A stretch of DNA of 64,000 bases from Lacrimispora xylanolytica (GTDB lineage Bacteria > Bacillota > Clostridia > Lachnospirales > Lachnospiraceae). The DNA lies in assembly GCF_026723765.1 (NCBI RefSeq), contig NZ_CP113524.1, positions 3,147,001 through 3,211,000 of the forward strand, in the 5' to 3' direction. Positions 56,608-64,000 of the stretch are shown piece by piece (positions within the stretch are counted from its first letter, which is position 1; the number at the start of each line of letters is the position of its first letter). Below the pieces are notes generated by a model. It was given only the letters and a program-made list of their open reading frames with translations. It made no database searches and had not been told where the DNA came from. Made by a program: the position numbers and the translations under genes.

Positions 56608-56979
56608 TCAATCCTCCAAAATGATACGAAACATCTCTGTTATGTCCTCGTCACTCATACCACAGCTCCTGCCCTTGCGAATGGCTGTCTCTAAGTCTGA
56701 TTCCACTTCTTTTCTCTTCTCTTCCAATATCAAGCCTTGATTGGTGCAGGCTACAAAGCTTCCTTTCCCATGCACGGTTATGACAAAGCCCTCCTGCTCC
56801 AGTACGTCATAGGACTTTTTTACAGTCAGTGCACTGACTCTCAGTTCCTTTGCCAGACTGCGCACAGATGGAAGAGATTCTCCTTCTTTTAACTGGCCCT
56901 CCATAATAAGGCCCTTGATTTGTTCCACCGCCTGCTCATAGATCGGCTGCATGGAAGAGTTATTTATAATGATCTTCAT
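56608..56979 (-). CDS. GntR/YtrA-family repressor
   Basis: A 123-residue short GntR-type regulator: the winged helix HTH (GQLKEGESLPSVRSLAKELRV, EQEGFVITVHGKGSFV) is followed by a short dimerisation helix rather than a ligand domain, as in YtrA. Start 56979 follows GAGGAGG. It is the first gene of the operon with the ABC exporter. A perfect 21-bp inverted repeat lies just upstream and is a likely operator. Confidence 0.9.
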   Translation of the reverse strand: MKIIINNSSMQPIYEQAVEQIKGLIMEGQLKEGESLPSVRSLAKELRVSALTVKKSYDVLEQEGFVITVHGKGSFVACTNQGLILEEKRKEVESDLETAIRKGRSCGMSDEDITEMFRIILED

Positions 56980-56995
56980 AAATTTCCTCCTCGAC

Positions 56996-57044
56996 AAACA
57001 GCATATAACAGTTGACCGAAAATGTCAACTGTTATATGCTGTTT
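56996..57044. promoter_or_regulatory. 21-bp perfect inverted repeat, likely GntR operator
   Basis: Arms 56996-57016 and 57024-57044 are perfectly complementary with a 7-nt centre (AAACAGCATATAACAGTTGAC and complement). Minus-strand TTGACA lies at the inner edge and TATATG or TATGCT in the other arm, so the repeat overlaps the promoter of the GntR-ABC operon. There is no U-tract on the minus strand, so a terminator role for the upstream receptor gene is less likely. Confidence 0.7.
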
Positions 57045-57070
57045 ATTTTAAACCTTATGTAATTAATTGT

Positions 57071-58747
57071 TTACTTTTTTAGCTGAAACTGGAAAATCAG
57101 ATTACGAAGGGACTGGGCCTGACCGGTAAGCTCCTCACTGGAAGCAGAATTCTCTTCTGCCGTGGCAGCGTTTACTTCTACTACCTGAGAGATCTGGCCG
57201 ATACCGTTGTCAATCTGTCTGGCTGCCATTGCCTGATCCTTTGATGCAGAAGCAATGCTCTCCACCTTGTTCATAACAACTTCTGTTCTTTCTACAATAA
57301 TACTCAAGCCCTTAGCGGCTGTATCTGCGATTACAGCCCCCATCTCCACTGCCTCCAGAGAATCTTCGATTAACTGGGTGGAGGTCTTTGCTGCATTGGT
57401 ACTCTGGCTTGCCAAGAGGCTTACCTGGTTGGCAACAACGGAAAAGCCTTTGCCTGCTTCACCGGCTCTTGCCGCCTCAATGGAAGCATTCAGTGCCAGG
57501 AGGTTCGTCTGAGATGCAATATCATTGATGGTATTGATGATCTTATTAATTTCCTGTGAGGTATTTCTGATTACCTCCATAGCACGGACCATCTCCTGCA
57601 TGTTTTCATTTTCAAGATTGATACTCTTTGTAACATTCGTCATCTCATCGCTGATTTCAACTGCATTCTGCGCATTCTCAGAAATTCTTCCGGACATATC
57701 TGCAATGGTATCGGAAAGGTCTTTTACAATGGCCGCCTGATTGGCTGCGCCTTCTGCCAGGGTCTGAGCAGAACCTGCAATCTGCACGGATCCCATGGAA
57801 ACTTCATCAGACACCTGACTGATATCTCCCAGACTCTGGGAAATCTTAGTGGTAAATAATTTCAGGGACTTTTCGATATTTCTAAAATCTCCTAAAAATT
57901 CATTTTTAAAATTCACATTAAAATTACCGGATGCCATGCTGCCCATAACGGAATCAATATCCTCGATATAGGATGCAATCTTTTGAATGGAGACCCTTAA
58001 GCTGTCAGCCACCTGTCCGATTTCATCGTTGGATACATATGTAATTTCCGTATGTAAATTTCCTTCTGCAATGTCTTTTGAAGCTGTCTCAAGCTCTCTA
58101 AGCGGAACTACAATGCTGGCGGAAAGCCGTCTTGCCATAACAATGGCAGTAACCAGTGAGATTACGGAGAAAACAGCTAGTAGTACTGAGGCAATATTCT
58201 CCACGACCTGGCTTGTTTCAAATTGCTGCAGGGCTTCCTTATCAGATCTTGTACCTGTGTTATCAAGGGCATCTGCAAGCATTTCAGAAGATTTATTATA
58301 ATCTGTATTATAAAAGCTTATGGCCTGCTTCGTCTGTCCGTCTTCTACCAGTTGAACGAAATGATAGGTATCTTCTTTAAACTTGCTCACGGCCTCAGTT
58401 AAGCTCTGTGATATTTGATCGTCTTTTAGATTTGTTTTAATCACGTTGATATAACCGTCGATTTTTCCAAATCTTTTGTCAAAATCTTCTTTTTGTTCAG
58501 CTGTCACAGCCGGATCATTGGAAATGACTGCCCAAAGCATACGTTTGTTAATGGTCTGTACATCTTTTCGAATTTCCATCTGTTGTTTTGTGGTCTCATA
58601 TTGTACGTGAAAAAAGGTATTGAAATGATTACCGATCTTACGAAAGCTTACGAGTGAAAAAACTGAAGAAAGAAAAATGATTAATACAAGGACTGCAAAT
58701 ACAAGATTCAATCGTCGGGAAATTTTAAGTCTGCTGCTTTTTTTCAT
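57071..58747 (-). CDS. methyl-accepting chemotaxis protein
   Basis: A 558-residue chemoreceptor. TM1 ([21 protein letters not shown], about 14-34), an extracytoplasmic four-helix bundle (36-185), TM2 (about 187-207), HAMP (about 208-262) and a signalling domain with the hairpin tip [28 protein letters not shown]. The ligand domain is 4HB_MCP-like, sensing small molecules directly or indirectly. No CheR-docking pentapeptide is visible at the C-terminus. It has a promoter TTGAAA-16-TATAAT upstream. Confidence 0.95.
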   Translation of the reverse strand: MKKSSRLKISRRLNLVFAVLVLIIFLSSVFSLVSFRKIGNHFNTFFHVQYETTKQQMEIRKDVQTINKRMLWAVISNDPAVTAEQKEDFDKRFGKIDGYINVIKTNLKDDQISQSLTEAVSKFKEDTYHFVQLVEDGQTKQAISFYNTDYNKSSEMLADALDNTGTRSDKEALQQFETSQVVENIASVLLAVFSVISLVTAIVMARRLSASIVVPLRELETASKDIAEGNLHTEITYVSNDEIGQVADSLRVSIQKIASYIEDIDSVMGSMASGNFNVNFKNEFLGDFRNIEKSLKLFTTKISQSLGDISQVSDEVSMGSVQIAGSAQTLAEGAANQAAIVKDLSDTIADMSGRISENAQNAVEISDEMTNVTKSINLENENMQEMVRAMEVIRNTSQEINKIINTINDIASQTNLLALNASIEAARAGEAGKGFSVVANQVSLLASQSTNAAKTSTQLIEDSLEAVEMGAVIADTAAKGLSIIVERTEVVMNKVESIASASKDQAMAARQIDNGIGQISQVVEVNAATAEENSASSEELTGQAQSLRNLIFQFQLKK

Positions 58748-58799
58748 AGGTGCTCCCCCTTTATCCTAAGATATGGAATTAGTAAATATATACAATATT

Positions 58800-58827
58800 A
58801 TTATATCAATTATCTGCCATTTTTCAA
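58800..58827 (-). promoter_or_regulatory. promoter of chemoreceptor gene
   Basis: Minus strand TTGAAA (58827-58822), 16 bp, TATAAT (58805-58800), about 53 nt before the start codon. Confidence 0.5.
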
Positions 58828-58981
58828 CATATTTTGCAGAATATTACAATTCTTTAAGGTTGTATTCTATTTATTATAGAACCCACCTAACAAAGGCACA
58901 TACACATTAACATTTATTAAGAACAAGCCTCTGCTTTTCTAAATTTCTATGGATTCATATGTCGAAAAATGTCAACACAAA

Positions 58982-59023
58982 AGGGCCGATGCCACCTACC
59001 GTTAAATGGCATGCTCCGGCCCT
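58982..59023 (-). terminator. terminator after tocopherol-cyclase-like gene
   Basis: Stem AGGGCCG (58982-58988) and CGGCCCT (59017-59023) extended by ATGCCA/TGGCAT, just past the gene's stop; AAAA on the plus strand gives a short minus-strand U-tract. Confidence 0.65.
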
Positions 59024-59028
59024 CTGAT

Positions 59029-60060
59029 TTATATGACTCCTGATTCGTATTCAAAGCTTACATAGTCACTGGAAAGGTCAAAAATCTGGTCCTCCCCTTT
59101 ATACAAAAGAAATCTTCCTCGGAGCAGATGACCTTCCTTAATGAATCGGGTCATTCCTCCCTTTCCGGGAGCCATGAGTTTATGAGCAAAGGTAGGTATC
59201 TCTCGTTTTCCCTGGCTGCTTAAATAGACCTTTAAGGTATACTTCCCCTGTTTTAAAACAACCGAAGTCCGTCTTTTGCAAATGACCTTTACCCCAAGAT
59301 AGGTGGCAAAGCGGTATTCTCTTCCCTTATAATGAATGACGCAGATGCAGCCCTCAAAGCTAGCTCCCATAAACGGGATACTGGCAACCGATACCATGAT
59401 GGAGGCTGGCTCCTTAAACTGGTTGCATTGAATCCAAAGGTAATCTTTGGGAAAGGCTCTTCCTTTGTCGCCTTCCATGTATCCTTTTTCTCCTTCAAAA
59501 TCTAACACCGTTCCATTTATCATGACTCTCCCATGAAGGGTATGAGACATGCTGATTACCTGGTGCCTGCATTCCATAAAGGGCATTAGCTCAAAGGGTC
59601 CCATAATGGAATACCGCAGAGGGCTGATGGGACCGTAATGAATGATTCCCTGAAGATCGATATCCTTTGATCTTATATTTAAGCGGATCCCGCGGTGGGA
59701 GAAAACATTAGGGCCCAGCATGATTCGGTTTTGTCTTCTGTCAACCAGATAATCCTCCTCAGAAAAATGGAGGAAATAAGAGGTCTCATTCCAGATAATC
59801 TGCAAAAAAGGGTGCATGGTTCCATTTTTCTCCACGCTGATACCAGGAATCAGCGCCAGTATACTATCCTTGTTCTGATGCTTAAAATACCAGCCTTCAA
59901 AAAATGCGAAGTTTGCATTGGTATAAAAAGTGGTAACACAGGAATCTCTTAAGCTGTCCCTTAACAAAACGGTTCTTCTTTGAAGCTTTTGATTGAAACG
60001 TCTTATCTCGCCCATGCTTTCCGGCCTTTTGTGCATGGTACATTTCTTATGTTGCGGCAT
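59029..60060 (-). CDS. tocopherol-cyclase-family protein
   Basis: A 343-residue cytoplasmic beta-rich protein of the tocopherol cyclase family. Diagnostic segments are ANFAFFEGWYFKHQ (about 49-62), GPNVFSHRGIRLNI, GPFELMPFMECRHQV, FEGEKGYMEGDKGRAFPKDYLWIQCNQF (about 187-214) and the second beta half ending FDLSSDYVSFEYES. Plant and cyanobacterial members cyclise prenylquinols, but clostridia do not make tocopherol, so a different lipid ligand or a lipocalin-like role is more likely. The start ATG 60060 follows GAGGA by 4 nt. Confidence 0.85.
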   Translation of the reverse strand: MPQHKKCTMHKRPESMGEIRRFNQKLQRRTVLLRDSLRDSCVTTFYTNANFAFFEGWYFKHQNKDSILALIPGISVEKNGTMHPFLQIIWNETSYFLHFSEEDYLVDRRQNRIMLGPNVFSHRGIRLNIRSKDIDLQGIIHYGPISPLRYSIMGPFELMPFMECRHQVISMSHTLHGRVMINGTVLDFEGEKGYMEGDKGRAFPKDYLWIQCNQFKEPASIMVSVASIPFMGASFEGCICVIHYKGREYRFATYLGVKVICKRRTSVVLKQGKYTLKVYLSSQGKREIPTFAHKLMAPGKGGMTRFIKEGHLLRGRFLLYKGEDQIFDLSSDYVSFEYESGVI

Positions 60061-60161
60061 TTGTCCTCAGTCTCCCATCTGTTCATTTTTCTGTATCAGT
60101 TAAACATAGGGTTACCAGATTTCATGCTCCGTAGTCAGCATATGGAGAGAAAGTATGATAG

Positions 60162-60203
60162 AAAAAAGCCTCGCCGGCAAATCGTTGATTTACCAGTGAG
60201 GCT
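60162..60203 (-). terminator. terminator of ldh-type gene
   Basis: Arms 60203-60187 and 60183-60167 pair over most of 17 bp on the minus strand with a 3-nt loop, followed by a run of six U. Confidence 0.8.
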
Positions 60204-60210
60204 CCTGATT

Positions 60211-61167
60211 TTATATTCCTTTTAAGACCTTGTCCGTATATTCCCGAATAATCTCTGCAGAGCTTCTAAACCGCTCCAGCTCTTCTTCTGTCATGTGTAT
60301 CTCAAGTATGTCTGCTGCTCCTGTCCGATTTAAAATCGTAGGAACTCCGGCATACACTCCGTTTTGACCGTATTCACCTTCTAACAGTGTGGAAACCGGG
60401 ATGATCCGGTTCTCATCGTAAAGAATTGCTTTGATGATTCCGGCGCAGGTGGTAGCGATCCCATAGTAAGTGGTTCCCTTTCTCTGATAAATCTCCCAGC
60501 CTTCCCGGACTGTTTTCTTTACGATTTCATCAAGATCCACATCTCCCAGCATGTCCTTGTTATCATGAATGATATCCTGGAATGGCTTTCCTGCTACGGT
60601 TACGGTAGACCAGGGAACCATCTGGGAATCACCGTGCTCTCCCATGGAATAGGCATAGATGCTTCTCGGATCAACATTCACCAGTTCTGCAATGAAGTTT
60701 TGAAGTCTTGAGGTATCAAGAGCACTTCCGGTTCCAATAACCTGATTTTTAGGAAGTCCTGATAATTGATATACGTAATGAGCCATAATATCGACTGGGT
60801 TTGAAACAACGATGAAGATGCCGTCAAAACCGCTTGCCATAATGGGGTCTACAATGGTCTTTACTATCTTTGCACTGACTTCTAAGGTATCAAGTCTGGT
60901 CTGACCCTTTTGGGGCGGTGCTCCCGCTGTAATTACTATAATATCGGCATCTGAGCAGTCCTTATAGCCTGCCACACGGACCTTTACGTTGCGGTCCAGA
61001 TACTTAATCGTATCGCGAAGGTCAAGTACTTCTCCCAGCGCTCTCTCTTCATTAATGTCAATCATCAGGATCTCATCACAGATTCCCTGAGTCACAAGGC
61101 TGAATGCGGTTGAAGAGCCTACGAGACCGCAGCCGACTATGGCTATTTTTGATGTTTTTATCTTCAT
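60211..61167 (-). CDS. L-lactate/2-hydroxyacid dehydrogenase (LDH/MDH family)
   Basis: A 318-residue NAD-dependent dehydrogenase. GxGxxG is VGCGLVGSSTAF (residues 11-22), the NAD-binding Asp is in MIDINEE, the catalytic His is in SMGEHGDSQ (His178), and the C-terminal YYGIATT matches LDHs. The substrate-specificity loop reads GAPPQKGQTRLD, whereas typical LDHs have GA(N/P)QKPGETRLD with Gln at the position occupied by Arg in malate dehydrogenases; here a Pro falls there and the Gln is shifted. Lactate is the most likely substrate, but another 2-hydroxyacid is possible. Confidence 0.85.
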   Translation of the reverse strand: MKIKTSKIAIVGCGLVGSSTAFSLVTQGICDEILMIDINEERALGEVLDLRDTIKYLDRNVKVRVAGYKDCSDADIIVITAGAPPQKGQTRLDTLEVSAKIVKTIVDPIMASGFDGIFIVVSNPVDIMAHYVYQLSGLPKNQVIGTGSALDTSRLQNFIAELVNVDPRSIYAYSMGEHGDSQMVPWSTVTVAGKPFQDIIHDNKDMLGDVDLDEIVKKTVREGWEIYQRKGTTYYGIATTCAGIIKAILYDENRIIPVSTLLEGEYGQNGVYAGVPTILNRTGAADILEIHMTEEELERFRSSAEIIREYTDKVLKGI

Positions 61168-61240
61168 CTGTCAATTCCTTCTTTATGTTTAGAGTCATGA
61201 TTATCATAACTCAAAAACTAAAAATTATCAAAGGAATTTT

Positions 61241-62077
61241 CTACAGATGTTCCACCAATCCTTCCAGCTTTTTCGCTGTGGCATTTAACTCACTGATAGA
61301 ATTTACGATGTTCTTAAATTCCTGGGTTTCCTCATTAAAAATGGTGTTGGATTCGGTGATTCTGCTGTTGATGACAGTAATGGAAGCATTGATGCTTTTT
61401 AAAACCGTATCAATCTGACCAATGGAATCGTTGGTGGAGGCAGACATCTTCCTGATTTCACCTGCAACTACGGTAAAGCCTCTTCCTGCTTCTCCTGCTC
61501 TTGCTGCTTCAATGGCAGCATTGAGACCTAACAGGTTTGTCTGTGTGGAGATATCTTTTACAAAGTCCAGAATACCATCGGTATTTCTAGTGCTTTCATT
61601 GGCTTCATTTACCTTCACGGATATTTCGGAATTCATATTTTTTAATTGTTCAATTCCATTAGAAACACTTTTTGTAGATTCTGCAATCTGAGTGATTCCT
61701 GCTGATAAACTATTAACGATACTGACCAGGTTATTTCTTTTTTCCAGACTTTTTCCAAGGGTCAAAACCCCAATCACTTTTCTGCCCTTATCAAAAATGG
61801 GAACCGCATAGGACTTAAACGGGATTCCGTAAACCGTTGCCGGCACATCCATTACTGTCACCCTCCCGCTGTTAAGGGTCTCTCTGATGGCCCCCCCTGC
61901 AGGGATTAAATCTCCTGGCGTGATATGGAATCTTAACTGATTGCCATTCTCCACCAAAATAAATTTCTCTGTGTCTGTTAATGCGAAAGCAACATCATCA
62001 TCAAATAAGCTGGATAAATACGGAATCACCTCATAAAATGAGTCCAACAACTGGTGCTCTGTGGTAAAATTGTTCAT
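61241..62077 (-). CDS. soluble chemoreceptor with short signalling domain
   Basis: A 278-residue methyl-accepting-type protein with no membrane helix. The N-terminal 120 residues form a PAS/GAF-like sensing domain ([46 protein letters not shown]), followed by a short MCP signal domain ([36 protein letters not shown]). Such small soluble receptors occur in many clostridia. The start 62077 follows AAGGGGGAAGG; no CheR/CheB neighbours are present. Confidence 0.9.
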   Translation of the reverse strand: MNNFTTEHQLLDSFYEVIPYLSSLFDDDVAFALTDTEKFILVENGNQLRFHITPGDLIPAGGAIRETLNSGRVTVMDVPATVYGIPFKSYAVPIFDKGRKVIGVLTLGKSLEKRNNLVSIVNSLSAGITQIAESTKSVSNGIEQLKNMNSEISVKVNEANESTRNTDGILDFVKDISTQTNLLGLNAAIEAARAGEAGRGFTVVAGEIRKMSASTNDSIGQIDTVLKSINASITVINSRITESNTIFNEETQEFKNIVNSISELNATAKKLEGLVEHL

Positions 62078-62218
62078 AATACCTTCCCCCTTCATTCGTT
62101 AAGCCGTCTTATGTAATTTCCTGGACAGATACTTAAAATTTATCATTTGTAAAATAATTCTATTTTAGTATATCCTTGGAAGTATGTCAATGCGAAGGGC
62201 TACAAGCTTTTAAATATT

Positions 62219-62938
62219 TCAGGATAAAATTGGGGAAATGTAACGGCCTGGTTTTTGTCCATAATAAGCATTGGCTCCATGCTTCCTTAAATAATGCTTA
62301 TCAAGAAGCTCTCTTGGGGCAGGCTTCACATGGGGGTTGATCTGTTCACACCTGGCTGCCATTTTTGCCACTTCTTCTAAAACCACACTATGATGAACTG
62401 CCTCCCTGGCATTCTTTCCCCAGGCAAACGGCCCGTGATTTTTACAAAGACAAGCTGGAACTGCCATATAATCCTTATCTTTATAATAATCTGCAATCAA
62501 AATTCCTGTATTCTTTTCATAGGCACCGTTTATCTCCTCTTCATTCAGACAGCGAAGACAGGGAATTTCTCCATACATATAATCGGCATGGGTGGTGCCG
62601 TAGCAGGGAATTCCTCTTCCAGCCTGAGCCCAGCTGGTGGCCCAGGAGGAATGAGTATGTACCACTGCCCAAATATTTGGAAATGCCTTATAAAGCTCCA
62701 GATGAGTGGGCGTATCAGAGGAAGGATTTAGGCTCCCCTCTACAATATTACCCTCCAGATCCACCACGACCATGTCCTCTGGATGCAGCTTTTCGTATTC
62801 TACTCCGCTTGGTTTAATCACGAAATACCCGCTCTTTCTATCAATAGCACTTACATTTCCCCAGGTAAATGTCACCAGCCCATACTTAGGCAAATCCATG
62901 TTTGCTTCATAAACCTGAAGCTTTAAATCTTCCAGCAT
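62219..62938 (-). CDS. araD: L-ribulose-5-phosphate 4-epimerase
   Basis: A 239-residue class II aldolase-fold epimerase converting L-ribulose-5-P to D-xylulose-5-P. Zinc ligands are in VVHTHSSWA (two His), the THADYMYG stretch, and HGPFAWG; catalytic Tyr is near the C-terminus (HGANAYYGQ). It would link L-arabinose, common in pectin side chains, to the pentose phosphate pathway. The gene starts 13 nt after the propeller-like gene on the same strand. UlaF/SgbE-type epimerases for L-xylulose/ascorbate share this fold, so the exact substrate is probable rather than certain. Confidence 0.92.
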   Translation of the reverse strand: MLEDLKLQVYEANMDLPKYGLVTFTWGNVSAIDRKSGYFVIKPSGVEYEKLHPEDMVVVDLEGNIVEGSLNPSSDTPTHLELYKAFPNIWAVVHTHSSWATSWAQAGRGIPCYGTTHADYMYGEIPCLRCLNEEEINGAYEKNTGILIADYYKDKDYMAVPACLCKNHGPFAWGKNAREAVHHSVVLEEVAKMAARCEQINPHVKPAPRELLDKHYLRKHGANAYYGQKPGRYISPILS

Positions 62939-62951
62939 ATTTTCTCCTCCT

Positions 62952-64000
62952 CTACGGTGCTATCCGGTACATAGAGATTTCATCGGTTTCACGGTTTGCA
63001 CTAATCAGTAAATCATCTCCATCCTTCATCAGATGGCACACATTTGCCGGGCCGCAATCTCCATCAAGCACTTCCCACTGGTAATTGCTGGTTTCCTTGT
63101 TCCAGGTAAACAACAGAAGGTTTCTTTCCCCTTGTCTATGACCCACTACAAGACAAGGCTTTCCACACAAATTTCCTCCGTATATGGCATGGGTAAATTC
63201 TGCAGGTTTTTCATATTCATATACCTTTTGAAAACTACCAGCCTGTTTTTTATAGATAGAAATCTGATCCCCATGAAACGGAGATAATACCGCAAGCTCT
63301 TTTTCCCCATCTTCATCAAGATCCACAAGAACTGCATCACTGGAAGGAGTATGCAGCAATTCCCTTATCTCCCACGGTTCCCCCTTTACTGCTGGGGGAA
63401 TGAATTGACAGATGCCTCCTTCAAATGAAACAAGCCCTGTTTCCACCCCCTCTTCCTCCACCCGGTAATATCCGTGGTTTCGAAGCATGTTATCCTTTAG
63501 GATCTCAAATTCCAGGGGATTATCTTCACTCAAGCTGCTTAAATCCTGAGGAAGTACGGCAGTATAAACCTTTCCAGGACTGGACCAGTCTTCTTTATAT
63601 TCATGACCAGATTTTAAGGTACAGGCTAATAAATAATGAATGCCATTCCGTTTAAGAATATCAAACCGATGGATATGAGGAAGCTTTACCAGGGTTCTTA
63701 TCTGCCAATCATCAGGGCCGACTGGCGTTACAATCACAATGCTGGATTCCTTGGAGTCATTAGGGGAATAAAATCTATGAGTGGCAAGAAACTGTCCGTC
63801 GGTTCCAGGAACCTGTACCATGGACATAGTACCCCCTGGCCCTTTCCATACGGTGTCCACGACCTTGCCGTCCATATCAAAGAGCAGGCACCGCTCTTCT
63901 TTCTCCGCTGCCACCAGAAAATGTTCTTTTCCCTTGTAGTTTAAGGGTGCCACAGAATAACATTTGGTCAAATGCTCCAATACCTTTTTTTCTACTTTCA
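62952..64000 (-). CDS. beta-propeller-like (FG-GAP/VCBS-type) protein, N-terminus outside window
   Basis: At least 349 residues are readable to the right edge; the frame is open past the first in-frame start (TTG 63980), so the true N-terminus probably lies outside. The visible part has repeated four-strand blades with patterns such as FDMDGKVVDTVWKG, LATHRF, DAVLVDLDEDGEKELAVLSPFHG (DxDxDG calcium loop) and GKPCLVVGHRQGERNLLLF, like VCBS/FG-GAP propellers. It is coupled to araD by 13 nt, so it is likely a sugar-binding or enzyme-like partner in pentose or pectin side-chain metabolism. No catalytic motif recognised. Confidence 0.75.
   Translation of the reverse strand, partial: KVEKKVLEHLTKCYSVAPLNYKGKEHFLVAAEKEERCLLFDMDGKVVDTVWKGPGGTMSMVQVPGTDGQFLATHRFYSPNDSKESSIVIVTPVGPDDWQIRTLVKLPHIHRFDILKRNGIHYLLACTLKSGHEYKEDWSSPGKVYTAVLPQDLSSLSEDNPLEFEILKDNMLRNHGYYRVEEEGVETGLVSFEGGICQFIPPAVKGEPWEIRELLHTPSSDAVLVDLDEDGEKELAVLSPFHGDQISIYKKQAGSFQKVYEYEKPAEFTHAIYGGNLCGKPCLVVGHRQGERNLLLFTWNKETSNYQWEVLDGDCGPANVCHLMKDGDDLLISANRETDEISMYRIAP

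Overview
The window looks like a chromosomal stretch from a spore-forming Lachnospiraceae/Clostridium cluster XIVa bacterium (Lacrimispora-like; this is an inference from gene order and protein style, not a database match). Support comes from moderate-to-low GC, AGGAGG-type ribosome sites, the conserved block uvrC-hprK-murB-rapZ-whiA-crh-dnaE-pfkA, a pdp/cdd/deoB/deoC nucleoside block beside a c-di-AMP receptor, and a BclA-like collagen spore-surface protein. No rRNA, tRNA, IS element, prophage or CRISPR array was recognised.

Layout. 1-4438 (+): a Na,K-ATPase-like P-type pump (cut by the left edge), two different TrkA/KTN-type proteins and an alpha/beta hydrolase. 4450-16904: a pectin/rhamnogalacturonan oligosaccharide locus with a TIM-barrel isomerase, cytoplasmic GH28, two ABC permeases, a shrunken GH105-like protein, two paralogous sugar-binding lipoproteins, AraC and LacI regulators, an intact GH105 and an esterase. 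Two near-identical LacI-type operators sit in front of the two binding-protein genes. 17019-31888 (-): glycolysis, replication, cell-wall, catabolite-control and DNA-repair housekeeping genes. 32071-38427: DUF1846, CarD, nucleoside catabolism and DarA. 38540-45650: Nudix proteins, a ferritin-like protein, a Smr-less MutS2 paralogue with a structured leader, a tandem Nudix protein, a TipA-type MerR regulator and a LURP-one protein. 45998-48205: the collagen-like protein. 48446-64000: endonuclease III and EndoQ, secreted and small proteins, an MFS/AraC pair, a GntR-ABC operon, two chemoreceptors, a tocopherol-cyclase-like protein, an LDH-family enzyme, AraD and a propeller-like protein cut by the right edge.

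How the parts work together (inference). The 4.5-17 kb locus should bind, import and trim unsaturated or acetylated pectic oligosaccharides inside the cell under LacI and AraC control. HprK with a Crh-like protein (Glu at position 15, Ser46 kept) provides carbon-catabolite signalling. The most unusual items are the P-type pump with two KTN partners, the catalytically degenerate GH105-like protein in the transporter operon, the approximately 200-nt leader with terminator before the MutS2 paralogue, the two-headed 154-triplet collagen protein, and several high-quality regulatory palindromes. Many starts were moved downstream of the longest open frame because an AGGAGG-like site lies just before an internal ATG.
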